64,000 bases of DNA from Candidatus Marispirochaeta associata (GTDB lineage: Bacteria > Spirochaetota > Spirochaetia > JC444 > Marispirochaetaceae), in contig JWTM01000532.1 in the NCBI GenBank assembly GCA_001749745.1, forward strand, positions 248,001 to 312,000, given 5' to 3'. Shown here one piece after another: positions 38,578 through 47,640 of the stretch. The notes under the pieces were generated by a model that had not been told where the DNA came from, searched no databases, and worked only from the letters and a program-made list of their open reading frames with translations. The position numbers and the translations under genes are program-made. The stretch's first letter is position 1, and each line of letters begins with the position of its first letter.

Positions 38578-39949
38578 GGATTCCTCCTCTATTCCCAACC
38601 TAGCGTACTCTATCGAACAGTTTGCCAAGCTGCACAGTCTCAGGTTGATGGACGGACTCCTCCTGGCCGTCTCGGGCGGCGGGGATTCCACCGCCCTAAT
38701 GTTCGCCTGCGCCGAGCTCGATATTCCTCTTCATGCAGTATATATCGATCATCGTTTACGACCTGTCCAGGAGCTGGAGGATGAGTGGTCCCTCCTCTCC
38801 GGGAATGCCGCCCGGGCCGGTCTTAGTCTGGACCGGATTACGCTGGAGTCCGGCGAGGTCGATGAATACGCGGCGAGAGAGGGATGCGGAATCGAAGCGG
38901 CCGCCCGGGCATTGCGCTACGCTCTTCTCGATTGCGAACGCAGGCATCGAGGCCTGGCCTACATCGCTATGGGGCATACTGCCGACGACGTGGCCGAGAC
39001 TATGTGTGTTCGTTTCTTCCAGGGATCGGGAGTCTCCGGCTTACATGGGATCCCGGCGGTACGACTGCCCTATATACGTCCGTTGTTAGAGGTCCCGCGC
39101 TCAGCGATCCTCTCCTACTTAGCGTCCCGGGAGATTGCATACAGCAATGACAGCAGCAACTCAGGCTCCAATTTCCAGCGCAATCGTATTCGCCACAGGA
39201 TACTGCCTGTAATCGCAGAAGAATTTCCATCCTATCGTACTAGCCTCATAGAGTCTTCCGCCTATTTCGAGGAGGAGGAGACCCTGCTGAAGGAACTCAG
39301 CCGCGAGCGCTTATCCTGGAGTATAGGCGAGGCGTATGCGGAAATCGACGCCCTCCGTTTCTTCTCAGAGCCGGCCAGTTTGCGCATACGATCCCTTCTC
39401 GACCTTCTCAAAGAGTATGATCTTCCTGCTTCTCGCATCCCCCGCCGATTCCTGGCCGTTAAGGCAAGTGCGGAGAACAGCAGTTTTTATCACCAGGGGC
39501 ATGGATTCTCCCTCGAACGGCGGGGAGAGCTGCTTCGCTTCACCCCCTCTGTTGTATTTCGCGGTAAAACACGCTATGTTAGGAAGGTGATCGCCGGCGA
39601 GTCAGGTCGAATCGGCCCGGTTGAGTTTAAGTTCGACCTGTCGGCAGGTGAACCCGGCGCTCGGGGGTTCAGACTGAGCCTGCCGCGGGAGTGCTCGGAG
39701 GTGATCATCAGGAACCGGCGAATCGGCGATAGAATTGATCTGAACCGGGGAGAGAGAAGCCTGAAGAGTCTCTTTAATGGTCAGAAGATCCCCGAGCAGC
39801 TACGAGATCTCATCCCTTTAGTTGTTGTGCAACAGGAGATCACAGCTGTAGCAGCTTCCCTCTACGGTTTCCGCGATATACGCACTCGGCCGGAGGGTGA
39901 GTCGATCCCTCCGGGAAGCCTGGTTTTAGAGTTACATTTAGTGGAGTAG
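38561..39949 (+). CDS. tilS: tRNA(Ile)-lysidine synthetase
   Basis: A 462-residue PP-loop ATPase that adds lysine to C34 of tRNA-Ile(CAU) so that it reads AUA. The P-loop SGGGDSTALMFACAEL lies near residue 38, AYIAMGHTADDVAETM and FQRNRIRHRILPVI are conserved, and the C-terminal TilS substrate-binding domain includes LKSLFNGQKIPEQLRDLIPL. The ATG overlaps the pth end by 17 bp. ftsH follows three bases later, the pth-tilS-ftsH order seen widely. Confidence 0.95.
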   Translation: MSPDPKDSSSIPNLAYSIEQFAKLHSLRLMDGLLLAVSGGGDSTALMFACAELDIPLHAVYIDHRLRPVQELEDEWSLLSGNAARAGLSLDRITLESGEVDEYAAREGCGIEAAARALRYALLDCERRHRGLAYIAMGHTADDVAETMCVRFFQGSGVSGLHGIPAVRLPYIRPLLEVPRSAILSYLASREIAYSNDSSNSGSNFQRNRIRHRILPVIAEEFPSYRTSLIESSAYFEEEETLLKELSRERLSWSIGEAYAEIDALRFFSEPASLRIRSLLDLLKEYDLPASRIPRRFLAVKASAENSSFYHQGHGFSLERRGELLRFTPSVVFRGKTRYVRKVIAGESGRIGPVEFKFDLSAGEPGARGFRLSLPRECSEVIIRNRRIGDRIDLNRGERSLKSLFNGQKIPEQLRDLIPLVVVQQEITAVAASLYGFRDIRTRPEGESIPPGSLVLELHLVE

Positions 39950-39952
39950 GAT

Positions 39953-41842
39953 TTGAATAACGAAAACGAACCCGGAAAGGACAAGGATCCTAAAGGGTTT
40001 AACTTCAATTTTGATAATAACCGTTTTGCCCTGATGGCGGTGGCTCTAATTATCCTCTTTTTTGGGCTGATATTTCTCTTCGACAGCGGCGACTCCTCCT
40101 TCGAGATGCCCTATTCGACCTTCTTCTCTTATCTGAACGAGGGTCAGATAGAGTCGGTTAAGATCCTCGATTATAACGAGATCGAAGGGACCCTCTCCGG
40201 CGGAGATTTCGGCGCTAATCGGAGTTTTAGGACCAAGATCCCCTATCCGGACGAGGAACTGATGCCCTTACTGCGCGAACAAGGGGTTATCGTTCAAGGG
40301 GGACGCAAATCCCCGTCGGTTTTCACCATTCTGCTGCAAAGCATCCCCTGGCTGATCGGCTTCTTCCTGATCTGGTTCATGTTCCGCCAGATCAACGGCG
40401 GAGGCAATAAGGCCTTCTCCTTCGGCAAGAGCAAGGCGAAACAGTATCTGGAGAAGGACGGCAAAACCTTCAACGATGTAGCCGGCCAGCACGAGGCCAA
40501 GTACGAGCTGCAGGAGGTGGTCGACTTCCTGAAGAATCCTCAAAAGTTTACGAAAATCGGGGCCCGGATACCAACCGGTGTCCTCTTAGTCGGAATGCCC
40601 GGCACAGGAAAAACCTTGTTGGCCAAGGCCTGCGCCGGAGAGGCGGGAGTCCCGTTTTTTCATATGTCGGGTTCCGATTTTGTCGAGATGTTCGTCGGCG
40701 TCGGCGCGAGCCGCGTCAGGGATCTCTTCGAGCAGGGGCGGAAGAACGCCCCTTGTATCCTCTTTATAGATGAGCTCGATGCGGTAGGCCGTACCCGCGG
40801 AGCCGGTATGGGCGGCGGACACGATGAGCGGGAGCAGACCCTGAATCAGATGCTGGTGGAGATGGACGGATTCGACACCAAGGACGGCGTTATAATTCTG
40901 GCGGCCACCAACCGTCCGGACGTACTCGATCCGGCTCTCCTTCGACCGGGACGCTTCGATCGACAGGTAGTCGTCGATATGCCCGACGTCCAGGAGCGGG
41001 AGTCTATTCTCAAGATCCATGCCGCAAAAATTCCCCTCTCGGCGAATGTCGATATAAATCGAATCGCCCGGGCTACACCGGGTTCCTCCGGGGCGGATCT
41101 CGCGAATCTGGTCAACGAAGCGGCGCTTTTTGCAGCCCGGGAGAATCTGGCGGAAGTCAATATGAAGAATTTCGAGGAGGCGCGGGATAAGATCCTCCTC
41201 GGGGTCGCCCGCAAATCGAGAGTAATATCTCCGGAAGATAAACGCATGACCGCCTATCATGAGGCCGGCCATGCTCTGCTCCATTACTATCTCGAAAACG
41301 CCGATCCTCTGCACAAGGTTACGGTTATCCCCCACGGACAAGCCCTCGGCCTGGCGATGAGCCTGCCCGAGAAGGATGCCTATTCCCGGGATCGTAATTG
41401 GCTCTTGGATCGAATAAAGATAGCCATGGGCGGATATGTGGCCGAGCGGATCGTTTATGGTCAGTCGACCACCGGCACAAAGAACGATATCGAGCAGGCG
41501 ACAAAGATAGCCCGGCGAATGGTCTGCGAATGGGGCATGAGCGAAGAACTCGGCTTCGTGACCTACGGTAGCGATGAAGAACCGATTTTTGTCGGGAAAG
41601 AGATCGCCCGGCATCAGGATTACTCGGATAAAACAGCGGAAAAGATCGACAATGAGGTTCATGCAATCCTGCACAAGTGCCTCGGCGAGGTTACCGGTCT
41701 CCTGACCGATCATCGGCCCCAACTCGATCTCTTAGCAGAGGAGTTGGTGGTCAAGGAGAGTCTTGACGATGCCGAAATCAGAACTCTACTGGGGTTCCCG
41801 GATGAAAAAAAGAACAGCGACTTTAGCGGTACGGAAGCGTAG
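39953..41842 (+). CDS. ftsH: ATP-dependent zinc metalloprotease FtsH
   Basis: A 629-residue inner-membrane AAA+ protease. Two membrane helices (FALMAVALIILFFGLIFLF near the N-terminus and LLQSIPWLIGFFLIWFMF near 125-142) flank the periplasmic domain. Walker A is GMPGTGKTLLAKA, Walker B ILFIDELDAVG, and the zinc site is H436-E-A-G-H440. It degrades unassembled membrane proteins and short-lived regulators. The start is a TTG with GGAG six bases upstream, giving an Asn-rich N-terminus. The downstream gene starts inside ftsH (41-bp overlap). Confidence 0.97.
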   Translation: MNNENEPGKDKDPKGFNFNFDNNRFALMAVALIILFFGLIFLFDSGDSSFEMPYSTFFSYLNEGQIESVKILDYNEIEGTLSGGDFGANRSFRTKIPYPDEELMPLLREQGVIVQGGRKSPSVFTILLQSIPWLIGFFLIWFMFRQINGGGNKAFSFGKSKAKQYLEKDGKTFNDVAGQHEAKYELQEVVDFLKNPQKFTKIGARIPTGVLLVGMPGTGKTLLAKACAGEAGVPFFHMSGSDFVEMFVGVGASRVRDLFEQGRKNAPCILFIDELDAVGRTRGAGMGGGHDEREQTLNQMLVEMDGFDTKDGVIILAATNRPDVLDPALLRPGRFDRQVVVDMPDVQERESILKIHAAKIPLSANVDINRIARATPGSSGADLANLVNEAALFAARENLAEVNMKNFEEARDKILLGVARKSRVISPEDKRMTAYHEAGHALLHYYLENADPLHKVTVIPHGQALGLAMSLPEKDAYSRDRNWLLDRIKIAMGGYVAERIVYGQSTTGTKNDIEQATKIARRMVCEWGMSEELGFVTYGSDEEPIFVGKEIARHQDYSDKTAEKIDNEVHAILHKCLGEVTGLLTDHRPQLDLLAEELVVKESLDDAEIRTLLGFPDEKKNSDFSGTEA

Positions 41843-43409
41843 AGATAAGTTTATTCTGTCGCTCCTCTATGTTTGCCTAGGTTTCTATCTGGGCAGTACC
41901 CCTCTAACCGCCCAGACCGGGGCCGATCTCGAGCTATCCCGGGCCTATACTCGGATGGCATACGAGAATCCGGCTCTCTCCGTTAATGAGTCTATCTCCC
42001 TCCTCCAGGCGGCCTTGGAGTTCAATCCGGGCAACAACGACGCCCGAGCATTGATGATTCGGCTGCAGATACGCCATGATGAGGAAAAGCGTTACACCAG
42101 TTATCGTCGCGGCCTGGAAGAGGCCCTTGCGGGCGGGACTTTCGTGCTGATCGATTCCCATACTGTCCGCATGGACTTAGCTTCCCTCTACGAACGGCTC
42201 ATGGAGTATGACTCCTTATCCATGCTTTTGGATCAAATCCCGACGGGAAGGCGTAACGCGGAATGGTTCCGGCTTCGCAGTGTGGCGTATTACAGATTAG
42301 GTGAGGAAGCGGAGGCCCGGGCTATAGCCAGGCGGGGAGGGCGGCTCTTTCCGGAAAACGAGGCTTTCTCTCTTTGGCGGATTAGAATAGATCCCGAGTA
42401 TCGCGACTTTCTCATGCAAAACCTCAAGAATCCCGCTCAACCTCGGCCGAACGAAACTCGGCTGGCAGCCTTGATCGAATTCTCCGAGAGCGACGAGGAG
42501 CGTCTGGAGCTTATCGATCTATTCACCGTCCTCGATTACCAGGCGGCCGAAGGAAGGCTCTGGCGTTACCGGCTAACAGAAGATGTGGAGGAGACCCCTC
42601 CCTTCCCGGAACTCCTTAGGAGTTGGCAGTTGGTAGATGGGGCGTATGAATTCTACACCGCAAAGGATGAAATCGAGGCATGGAACTCATTTCTCGCCGA
42701 ATATGACCGGGAGTTCCCCGGCGATTTCAACCGGGACGGATTTCCCGAGCGTTATTTTCATCTGGTCAACGGCAGTCTGCGGGAGTACCGGGAGGATCTC
42801 GACCAGGATGGAGTCTTTGAGCAACGAGTGCTCTTCGCCGCCATGACGAAATCATCCGACAGACCTGATCCGATTGAGCTTAGCATTCGGGATACGGATG
42901 GAACCACGTATATTCGCTTCGCCCTTTATCCGCAAGTTTCTGAAATCAAGCTTGACCGCGGCCTTCGCACCACTCGCTACCTTTTTGCTCCCGATGCCTA
43001 CTCCTTACCCGTGGTGGAGGTACAGATTATGCCGCCTATAGTCAATCTTCCCCGCTTCCTCAGCCTCGACCAGGCCGAGTTGACTCGCCGCAGCTATTCC
43101 CGTCAGGTAGAAGAACCGCAACGTACCATCGTCGCCAGCGGCGACAGCAGTAGGGCCGATCTGGCAGGGGAGACGGTGATTGAGGCCTACCGTACAAACG
43201 GCCGTGAGATTCTGCTCCGGGATCTTAACGGAGACGGTCGGAGCGAGATCCGCGAAGAGTACCGGAACGGGATTCTCGAACTCTTGTTGCTTGATCAGGA
43301 TGAGAACGGTATCTTTGAGTATCGATACGACATGCTCAATGAGCGGGAAGAGTGGGATTTTGATCAGGACGGAAGAACAGATTACCAAGCGCCCCGCACA
43401 CAGGAATAA
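41802..43409 (+). CDS. Exported protein with helical repeats and five DxDxDG-like motifs
   Basis: A 535-residue protein with a basic N-terminal region and a hydrophobic signal (FILSLLYVCLGFYLGSTPLT then AQTG). Residues ~45-270 are helical with TPR-like character (SISLLQAALEFNPGNNDARA). From about 305 on it is beta-rich and contains five loops of EF-hand or dockerin type: DFNRDGFPE (308), DLDQDGVFE (332), DLNGDGRSE (474), DQDENGIFE (498) and DFDQDGRTD (519), which probably bind calcium. No family is recognised. The start at 41802 is chosen for the signal peptide; it lies inside ftsH and has only a weak Shine-Dalgarno. An HtrA-like lipoprotein follows 6 bp later. Confidence 0.7.
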   Translation: MKKRTATLAVRKRRDKFILSLLYVCLGFYLGSTPLTAQTGADLELSRAYTRMAYENPALSVNESISLLQAALEFNPGNNDARALMIRLQIRHDEEKRYTSYRRGLEEALAGGTFVLIDSHTVRMDLASLYERLMEYDSLSMLLDQIPTGRRNAEWFRLRSVAYYRLGEEAEARAIARRGGRLFPENEAFSLWRIRIDPEYRDFLMQNLKNPAQPRPNETRLAALIEFSESDEERLELIDLFTVLDYQAAEGRLWRYRLTEDVEETPPFPELLRSWQLVDGAYEFYTAKDEIEAWNSFLAEYDREFPGDFNRDGFPERYFHLVNGSLREYREDLDQDGVFEQRVLFAAMTKSSDRPDPIELSIRDTDGTTYIRFALYPQVSEIKLDRGLRTTRYLFAPDAYSLPVVEVQIMPPIVNLPRFLSLDQAELTRRSYSRQVEEPQRTIVASGDSSRADLAGETVIEAYRTNGREILLRDLNGDGRSEIREEYRNGILELLLLDQDENGIFEYRYDMLNEREEWDFDQDGRTDYQAPRTQE

Positions 43410-43415
43410 TCAATT

Positions 43416-45173
43416 ATGAATAGACTGACCCGTATTTACACCTTTACTGCTCTTACTCTGCTCTCGTTTGTCATTCTATCCTGCGCCGGGCAACCGGAAC
43501 CCCGCGAACTTCCGCCCCTGAAGGAGATTAGTGCCGAGGAGTTGGAGAAGCAGATAGACGATGAGCATCCTATTGCGGCCTGGGAGTTGGCGGATGATCT
43601 CTTCAGACGAAATATCCTCAATGCCGGTGAACACCGTCGCTATCAGGAGGAGATAAGCCTCCTTCTGGAGCGTCTCTACCAGACTGCGATGGAAGAGAAC
43701 GCCTTCGAGGATGCACTCCGTTATGCCGATGCGGCCCGGTTGATAGACGAGCCGGTGCTGGATGATACGGAGCTTAAAGAGTTGCGGCTGAAGCAGCTCG
43801 AAAGCCTTCTCGACCGGGAAGAGAGAATAGCAGCCTACGCTCATGCCAAGGATCTCTTGCAACAGGGTCTATTGAGTTCAGCCGACCTGGAGTTTCTGAT
43901 CCTCGACGCCCGGGAGAACGGCTACGCTGTTTACGCCGGACTCCTCGAAGGGGAGAAACCGACACTGCTGAGTAGTCTGCAGGAAGATCTTCCCGGCATC
44001 GTCGATTCGACGGTCACTATCTGGGTGAATCGGGGAATACGGGTAGAAAGCGGCATGGGGTTTCCCGACCGGGTTATCGGAAGCGGTTTCTTCATCGACT
44101 ATCGCGGCTATATTTTGACCAATTACCATGTCATCGAAAGCGAAGTAGATCCCGAGTATGAAGGTTTTTCCCGGCTCTTTATAAGAGAGGGCGGCTCGAG
44201 CTCCACCAAGATACCGGCCCGGGTCGTGGGCTGGGATCCCTTGCTGGATATCGCACTTCTAAAAGCAGAGGTCAGTCCCGAGTATATCTTTACCCCGGGC
44301 AGGGAAGATCTGCGCCTAGGCGAGCCGATATACGCTATCGGTTCCCCCGGCGGGCTCGAAAAGACGATTACCTCGGGCATAGTTTCGGCGGTCGATAGAA
44401 GACTCCTTCAGATCGGCGATGCGATGCAGATCGATGTCCCCATCAATCAGGGCAACAGCGGCGGTCCCTTGCTGAACGAGAACGGTATGCTGGTGGGGGT
44501 GGTCTTCGCCGGAATCGAGTTCTTCGAGGGGATTAATTTTGCCGTTCCCTCCTTTTGGCTAACCCGTATTCTTCCGCGTCTTTATGAGGAGGGAGAGATC
44601 GAACATGCCTGGCTCGGAGCGGCGCTGAACGAGACCTCCCAGGGCCTGACGGCTCTCTATGCGGTTCCCGGGACACCAGCAGAACGGGGCGGCATCAAGG
44701 AGGGGGATCAGCTCTTGCAGGTCAATGGCGAACCGGTCGCGAGTTTACGTCGGGTGCATGCCCTCTTGATAGCTGAGAAACCGGGTCGAATGGTGCGGAC
44801 TCTCTGGAAGAGAACCGACGGCACGGAGGAGACCGTCTACTTCGAGCTGCAGAAACGCCCTCGAATCCCGATGCTGGAGGCGGCGAGGCGAGATAGCGAA
44901 GAGGATCTGATCCTGCCCCTCTTCGGCATGCAGATAGAAGAGACCGGCAGTACCCTCTGGGAGAAGGGCTACATCATTACCAAGGTCTATCCGGGAAGCA
45001 TCGCCGATGAAACAGGACTCTCGGTGAACGATCCCTTCTTCTGGCGAGGTCTGAAGATCGATGAAGAACAGAAGGTCGCCCTTTTTCAGATTATAATCAA
45101 GAAGCGTAAGGCTGGATTCCTGGAGTCCTCCATTCAAATGGGGGCCTATATCGAGGTGGACTACTTTATTTAG
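43416..45173 (+). CDS. HtrA-type serine protease lipoprotein with PDZ domain
   Basis: A 585-residue predicted lipoprotein: signal MNRLTRIYTFTALTLLSFVI then LSC with Cys23 as lipidation site. Residues ~35-190 are helical. The trypsin-like domain follows with catalytic His238 (TNYHVIES), Asp278 (PLLDIALLKA) and Ser348 (INQGNSGGPLL), all intact. A PDZ domain is at ~395-480 (GTPAERGGIKEGDQLLQVNG), and ~500-575 resembles a second, degenerate PDZ (PGSIADETGLSVND). It would act in envelope protein quality control. The ~155-residue helical insert between the lipid anchor and the protease is unusual for DegP/DegS. It is paired with the preceding exported protein (6 bp gap). Confidence 0.88.
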   Translation: MNRLTRIYTFTALTLLSFVILSCAGQPEPRELPPLKEISAEELEKQIDDEHPIAAWELADDLFRRNILNAGEHRRYQEEISLLLERLYQTAMEENAFEDALRYADAARLIDEPVLDDTELKELRLKQLESLLDREERIAAYAHAKDLLQQGLLSSADLEFLILDARENGYAVYAGLLEGEKPTLLSSLQEDLPGIVDSTVTIWVNRGIRVESGMGFPDRVIGSGFFIDYRGYILTNYHVIESEVDPEYEGFSRLFIREGGSSSTKIPARVVGWDPLLDIALLKAEVSPEYIFTPGREDLRLGEPIYAIGSPGGLEKTITSGIVSAVDRRLLQIGDAMQIDVPINQGNSGGPLLNENGMLVGVVFAGIEFFEGINFAVPSFWLTRILPRLYEEGEIEHAWLGAALNETSQGLTALYAVPGTPAERGGIKEGDQLLQVNGEPVASLRRVHALLIAEKPGRMVRTLWKRTDGTEETVYFELQKRPRIPMLEAARRDSEEDLILPLFGMQIEETGSTLWEKGYIITKVYPGSIADETGLSVNDPFFWRGLKIDEEQKVALFQIIIKKRKAGFLESSIQMGAYIEVDYFI

Positions 45174-45193
45174 CGAAAGCTGCTGCTCCGGTT

Positions 45194-45222
45194 TTGCGTT
45201 TTCCTCATTGAATCACTATACT
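45194..45222 (+). promoter_or_regulatory. Promoter of the STAS-cheA-cheR-cheB operon
   Basis: TTGCGT (45194-45199), 17 bp, TATACT (45217-45222). The start near 45229 gives a short leader holding GGAGG (45236-45240). No sigma-28 type motif was seen here. Confidence 0.6.
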
Positions 45223-45245
45223 TATTGGCAGTGACGGAGGAAGGG

Positions 45246-45536
45246 ATGTCCGAGATCCAATTTCAACAGCGATACACCATAGAAAACATCGTAGACGCCC
45301 GCCGCAGGGCCTTGGAGCTTATGCAAAAAGCGGGTGATACCCTCTTAATCGACGTTTCGCCCTGTGAAGAGGTCGACACCGCAGGAATACAGCTCTTTGT
45401 CGCTCTGGTAAAGGAGGCTGAGGAACGGGGAATCTTTCTTAGCGTCAAGGGACCTATACAGCCTAAGGTCGCCGCCGCCTTTGCCGCGAGCGGGGTTCAT
45501 TATGCCGATTTTAGTGAGGCCATAGTCGATGGATGA
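45246..45536 (+). CDS. STAS-domain protein at the head of the chemotaxis operon
   Basis: A 96-residue protein with the STAS/anti-sigma-antagonist fold: LLIDVSPCEEVDTAGIQLFV matches the beta strand plus helix around the phosphorylatable Ser/Thr of SpoIIAA, with Thr in DTAG at the expected place. It may therefore be phosphorylated. The ATG at 45246 has GGAGG 5 bases upstream. The stop overlaps the cheA start by 8 bp, so it is coupled to cheA and may regulate the chemosensory complex; that role is inferred from position. Confidence 0.8.
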   Translation: MSEIQFQQRYTIENIVDARRRALELMQKAGDTLLIDVSPCEEVDTAGIQLFVALVKEAEERGIFLSVKGPIQPKVAAAFAASGVHYADFSEAIVDG

Positions 45537-47640
45537 TCGCTTTATAGAGACCTTTCGCGAAGAGGCCTACGAGCTCCTCGATCAGATGGAGAACGATCTC
45601 CTCTCCCTGGAGGAGGACCCCAAGGATCAAGGGCATATTCAATCGGTATTCCGAGCCGCCCACACCATCAAGGGCTCCGCCGGTATGTTCGGCTTCAAGA
45701 CCATCTCATCCTTCGCTCATGAGTTCGAGAACGCCCTCGAGAATGTTCGCTCCGGGGAGAGCACGATTACTCGGGATATGATCAGTCTTACCCTGCGAGC
45801 CAAGGATCATCTCCGGGCCATGCTCGCCGTCGGCCGGGACGAGCTTCCCGAGGAGTTGAATCAGGTGAGTGCGGCTATCCTGGCGGAGCTCGAGCGGCTG
45901 AATAAGCAGGAGGGGACTGGAGCCGCAACCATCGATACGGAAAAATTCTCACCCCCGCCTGAAACGAAGGCGGAGGAGAAGACCTACAGAATCTCCTTTA
46001 CCCCGCCGGAGGATATCTTCGAGCGCGGAACTAATCCGATATTGCTGCTGCATGAGCTGCAGGAGCTGGGGGACTGTTCGGTTTTTGCCGATATTTCAGC
46101 CGTGCCATCCTTAGCGGAGCTTGATCCGGAGAAACTCTATATTTCCTGGGAGGTTCTTCTCACAACCGAACATCCTTTTAGCGAGATTCAGGATGTCTTT
46201 ATCTTCGTCGAATCGGACTCAAAGCTGATAATCGAAGAGCTTGATCCTCAGGAGTACCTCGATCGCGATGGAGAGGTGAAGCGTCTGGGTGAGATCCTGG
46301 TCGACAGGGGGGATCTGGAACCGAAGAAACTGCGGGAACTATTGGAGAAGCAGAAACGCATCGGTGAGAGAATCAGTGAAGCGGGGCTCACCGGCGAGAG
46401 GGAGATCGAGTCGGCCGTCCACGCCCAGGAGCATTTTAAGCAGACTGTCGAGAAGGCTCATAAGGATCGCTCCAGCGCTACACTGCGGGTCAGTTCGGAA
46501 CGTTTGGATCAGTTAATCGATCTGGTGGGTGAGCTGGTTACGGTTCAGGCGCGGATGAACAGCCTGGCAGGCTCGATGGATCACGATGGTTTCGGCGGAA
46601 TCTCCGAGGAACTGGAACGCTTGATCGACGACCTGCGGGACAATGCGATGAGCCTGCGCATGCTTCCCATCGGATCCACCTTCAGCCAATTCCGGCGCAT
46701 GGTTAGGGATCTTTCCCAGGAGCTCGGGAAGAGTATCGAGCTGATTACCTCCGGCGAGGAGACGGAGCTGGATAAGACTGTGCTCGACAAACTCCATGAT
46801 CCTCTGGTGCATATCATCCGCAACGCCATAGATCACGGCATCGAATCTCCGGAAAAACGGCTTGAAGCCGGAAAGGAGGAGACGGGTAAAATCTATCTTG
46901 AAGCCCTCCACTCAGGGGCATCGGTGCTGATCGTGATTCGAGACGACGGGGCAGGGATAGACAGCGAACGGGTTCGTCAACGTGCCGTCGAGCGGGGAAT
47001 TATATCGGCTCAAGACAAACTCAGCCGGGAAGAGATCTTTCAATTGATCTTCGCTCCGGGCTTCTCCACCGCAGAGCAGGTCACCAGCGTCTCGGGACGC
47101 GGCGTCGGCCTGGATGTGGTGGCCAAGGATATTCAGGCCCTCTCCGGAACGGCCACCATCGACAGCGAGGAGGGCCGAGGGAGCAGCTTTACCTTGAGTC
47201 TGCCCCTCACCTTGGCTATTATCGACGGTCTGCGAATTGCCGTCGGCGAGGAGATTTTCATTGTTCCTCTCTCTGCGGTTGAATCCTGCCTCGAGATCGA
47301 TCCGTCGGAGATCGACCAGCGGCGGAGAATGATCAACCACCGCGGCTCTCTGCTGCCGTTCATCTCCTTGGCTTCCCACCTGGGAATAGCCGATAACGGT
47401 GATTCCCGAAAACAGATGGTGATTGTCGAAACCGCCAAGGGGGCCCTGGGACTTCTGGTGGACGAGGTACTCGGTGACCATCAGACTGTGATCAAGGGCT
47501 TAGGAAGACTATTTCGCAAGCAAAAAGCGTTCTCCGGAGCCACCATTATGGGCGACGGCTCTATTTCATTGATTCTCGACGTACACGCCCTGCTGGCGGC
47601 CAGCGAAGAGGAGAAGGCGGAGGAGAATGGCAGAGACTGA
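45529..47640 (+). CDS. cheA: Chemotaxis histidine kinase CheA
   Basis: A 703-residue CheA. The HPt domain is residues 1-105 with phospho-accepting His45 (AAHTIKGSAGMFGF). A second domain at ~150-240 may be the CheY/CheB-binding unit. Residues ~250-305 contain a helical LGEILVDRGDLEPKKLREL segment resembling the paired-helix LGE motif. Dimerisation helices start near 315 (LRVSSERLDQLIDLVGELVT), the ATPase has the N box around Asn432 (IIRNAIDHG), DDGAGID (472-478) and GRGVGLDVV, and the CheW-like domain is ~565-690. It controls CheY and CheB phosphorylation at receptor arrays. cheW and receptor genes are not in the window. Confidence 0.96.
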   Translation: MDDRFIETFREEAYELLDQMENDLLSLEEDPKDQGHIQSVFRAAHTIKGSAGMFGFKTISSFAHEFENALENVRSGESTITRDMISLTLRAKDHLRAMLAVGRDELPEELNQVSAAILAELERLNKQEGTGAATIDTEKFSPPPETKAEEKTYRISFTPPEDIFERGTNPILLLHELQELGDCSVFADISAVPSLAELDPEKLYISWEVLLTTEHPFSEIQDVFIFVESDSKLIIEELDPQEYLDRDGEVKRLGEILVDRGDLEPKKLRELLEKQKRIGERISEAGLTGEREIESAVHAQEHFKQTVEKAHKDRSSATLRVSSERLDQLIDLVGELVTVQARMNSLAGSMDHDGFGGISEELERLIDDLRDNAMSLRMLPIGSTFSQFRRMVRDLSQELGKSIELITSGEETELDKTVLDKLHDPLVHIIRNAIDHGIESPEKRLEAGKEETGKIYLEALHSGASVLIVIRDDGAGIDSERVRQRAVERGIISAQDKLSREEIFQLIFAPGFSTAEQVTSVSGRGVGLDVVAKDIQALSGTATIDSEEGRGSSFTLSLPLTLAIIDGLRIAVGEEIFIVPLSAVESCLEIDPSEIDQRRRMINHRGSLLPFISLASHLGIADNGDSRKQMVIVETAKGALGLLVDEVLGDHQTVIKGLGRLFRKQKAFSGATIMGDGSISLILDVHALLAASEEEKAEENGRD

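Noticed and set aside
45174..45245. Sigma-28 flagellar-type promoter for the chemotaxis operon
   Set aside because: No TAAA-N15-GCCGATAA-like sequence was seen; a sigma-70-type pair fits instead.
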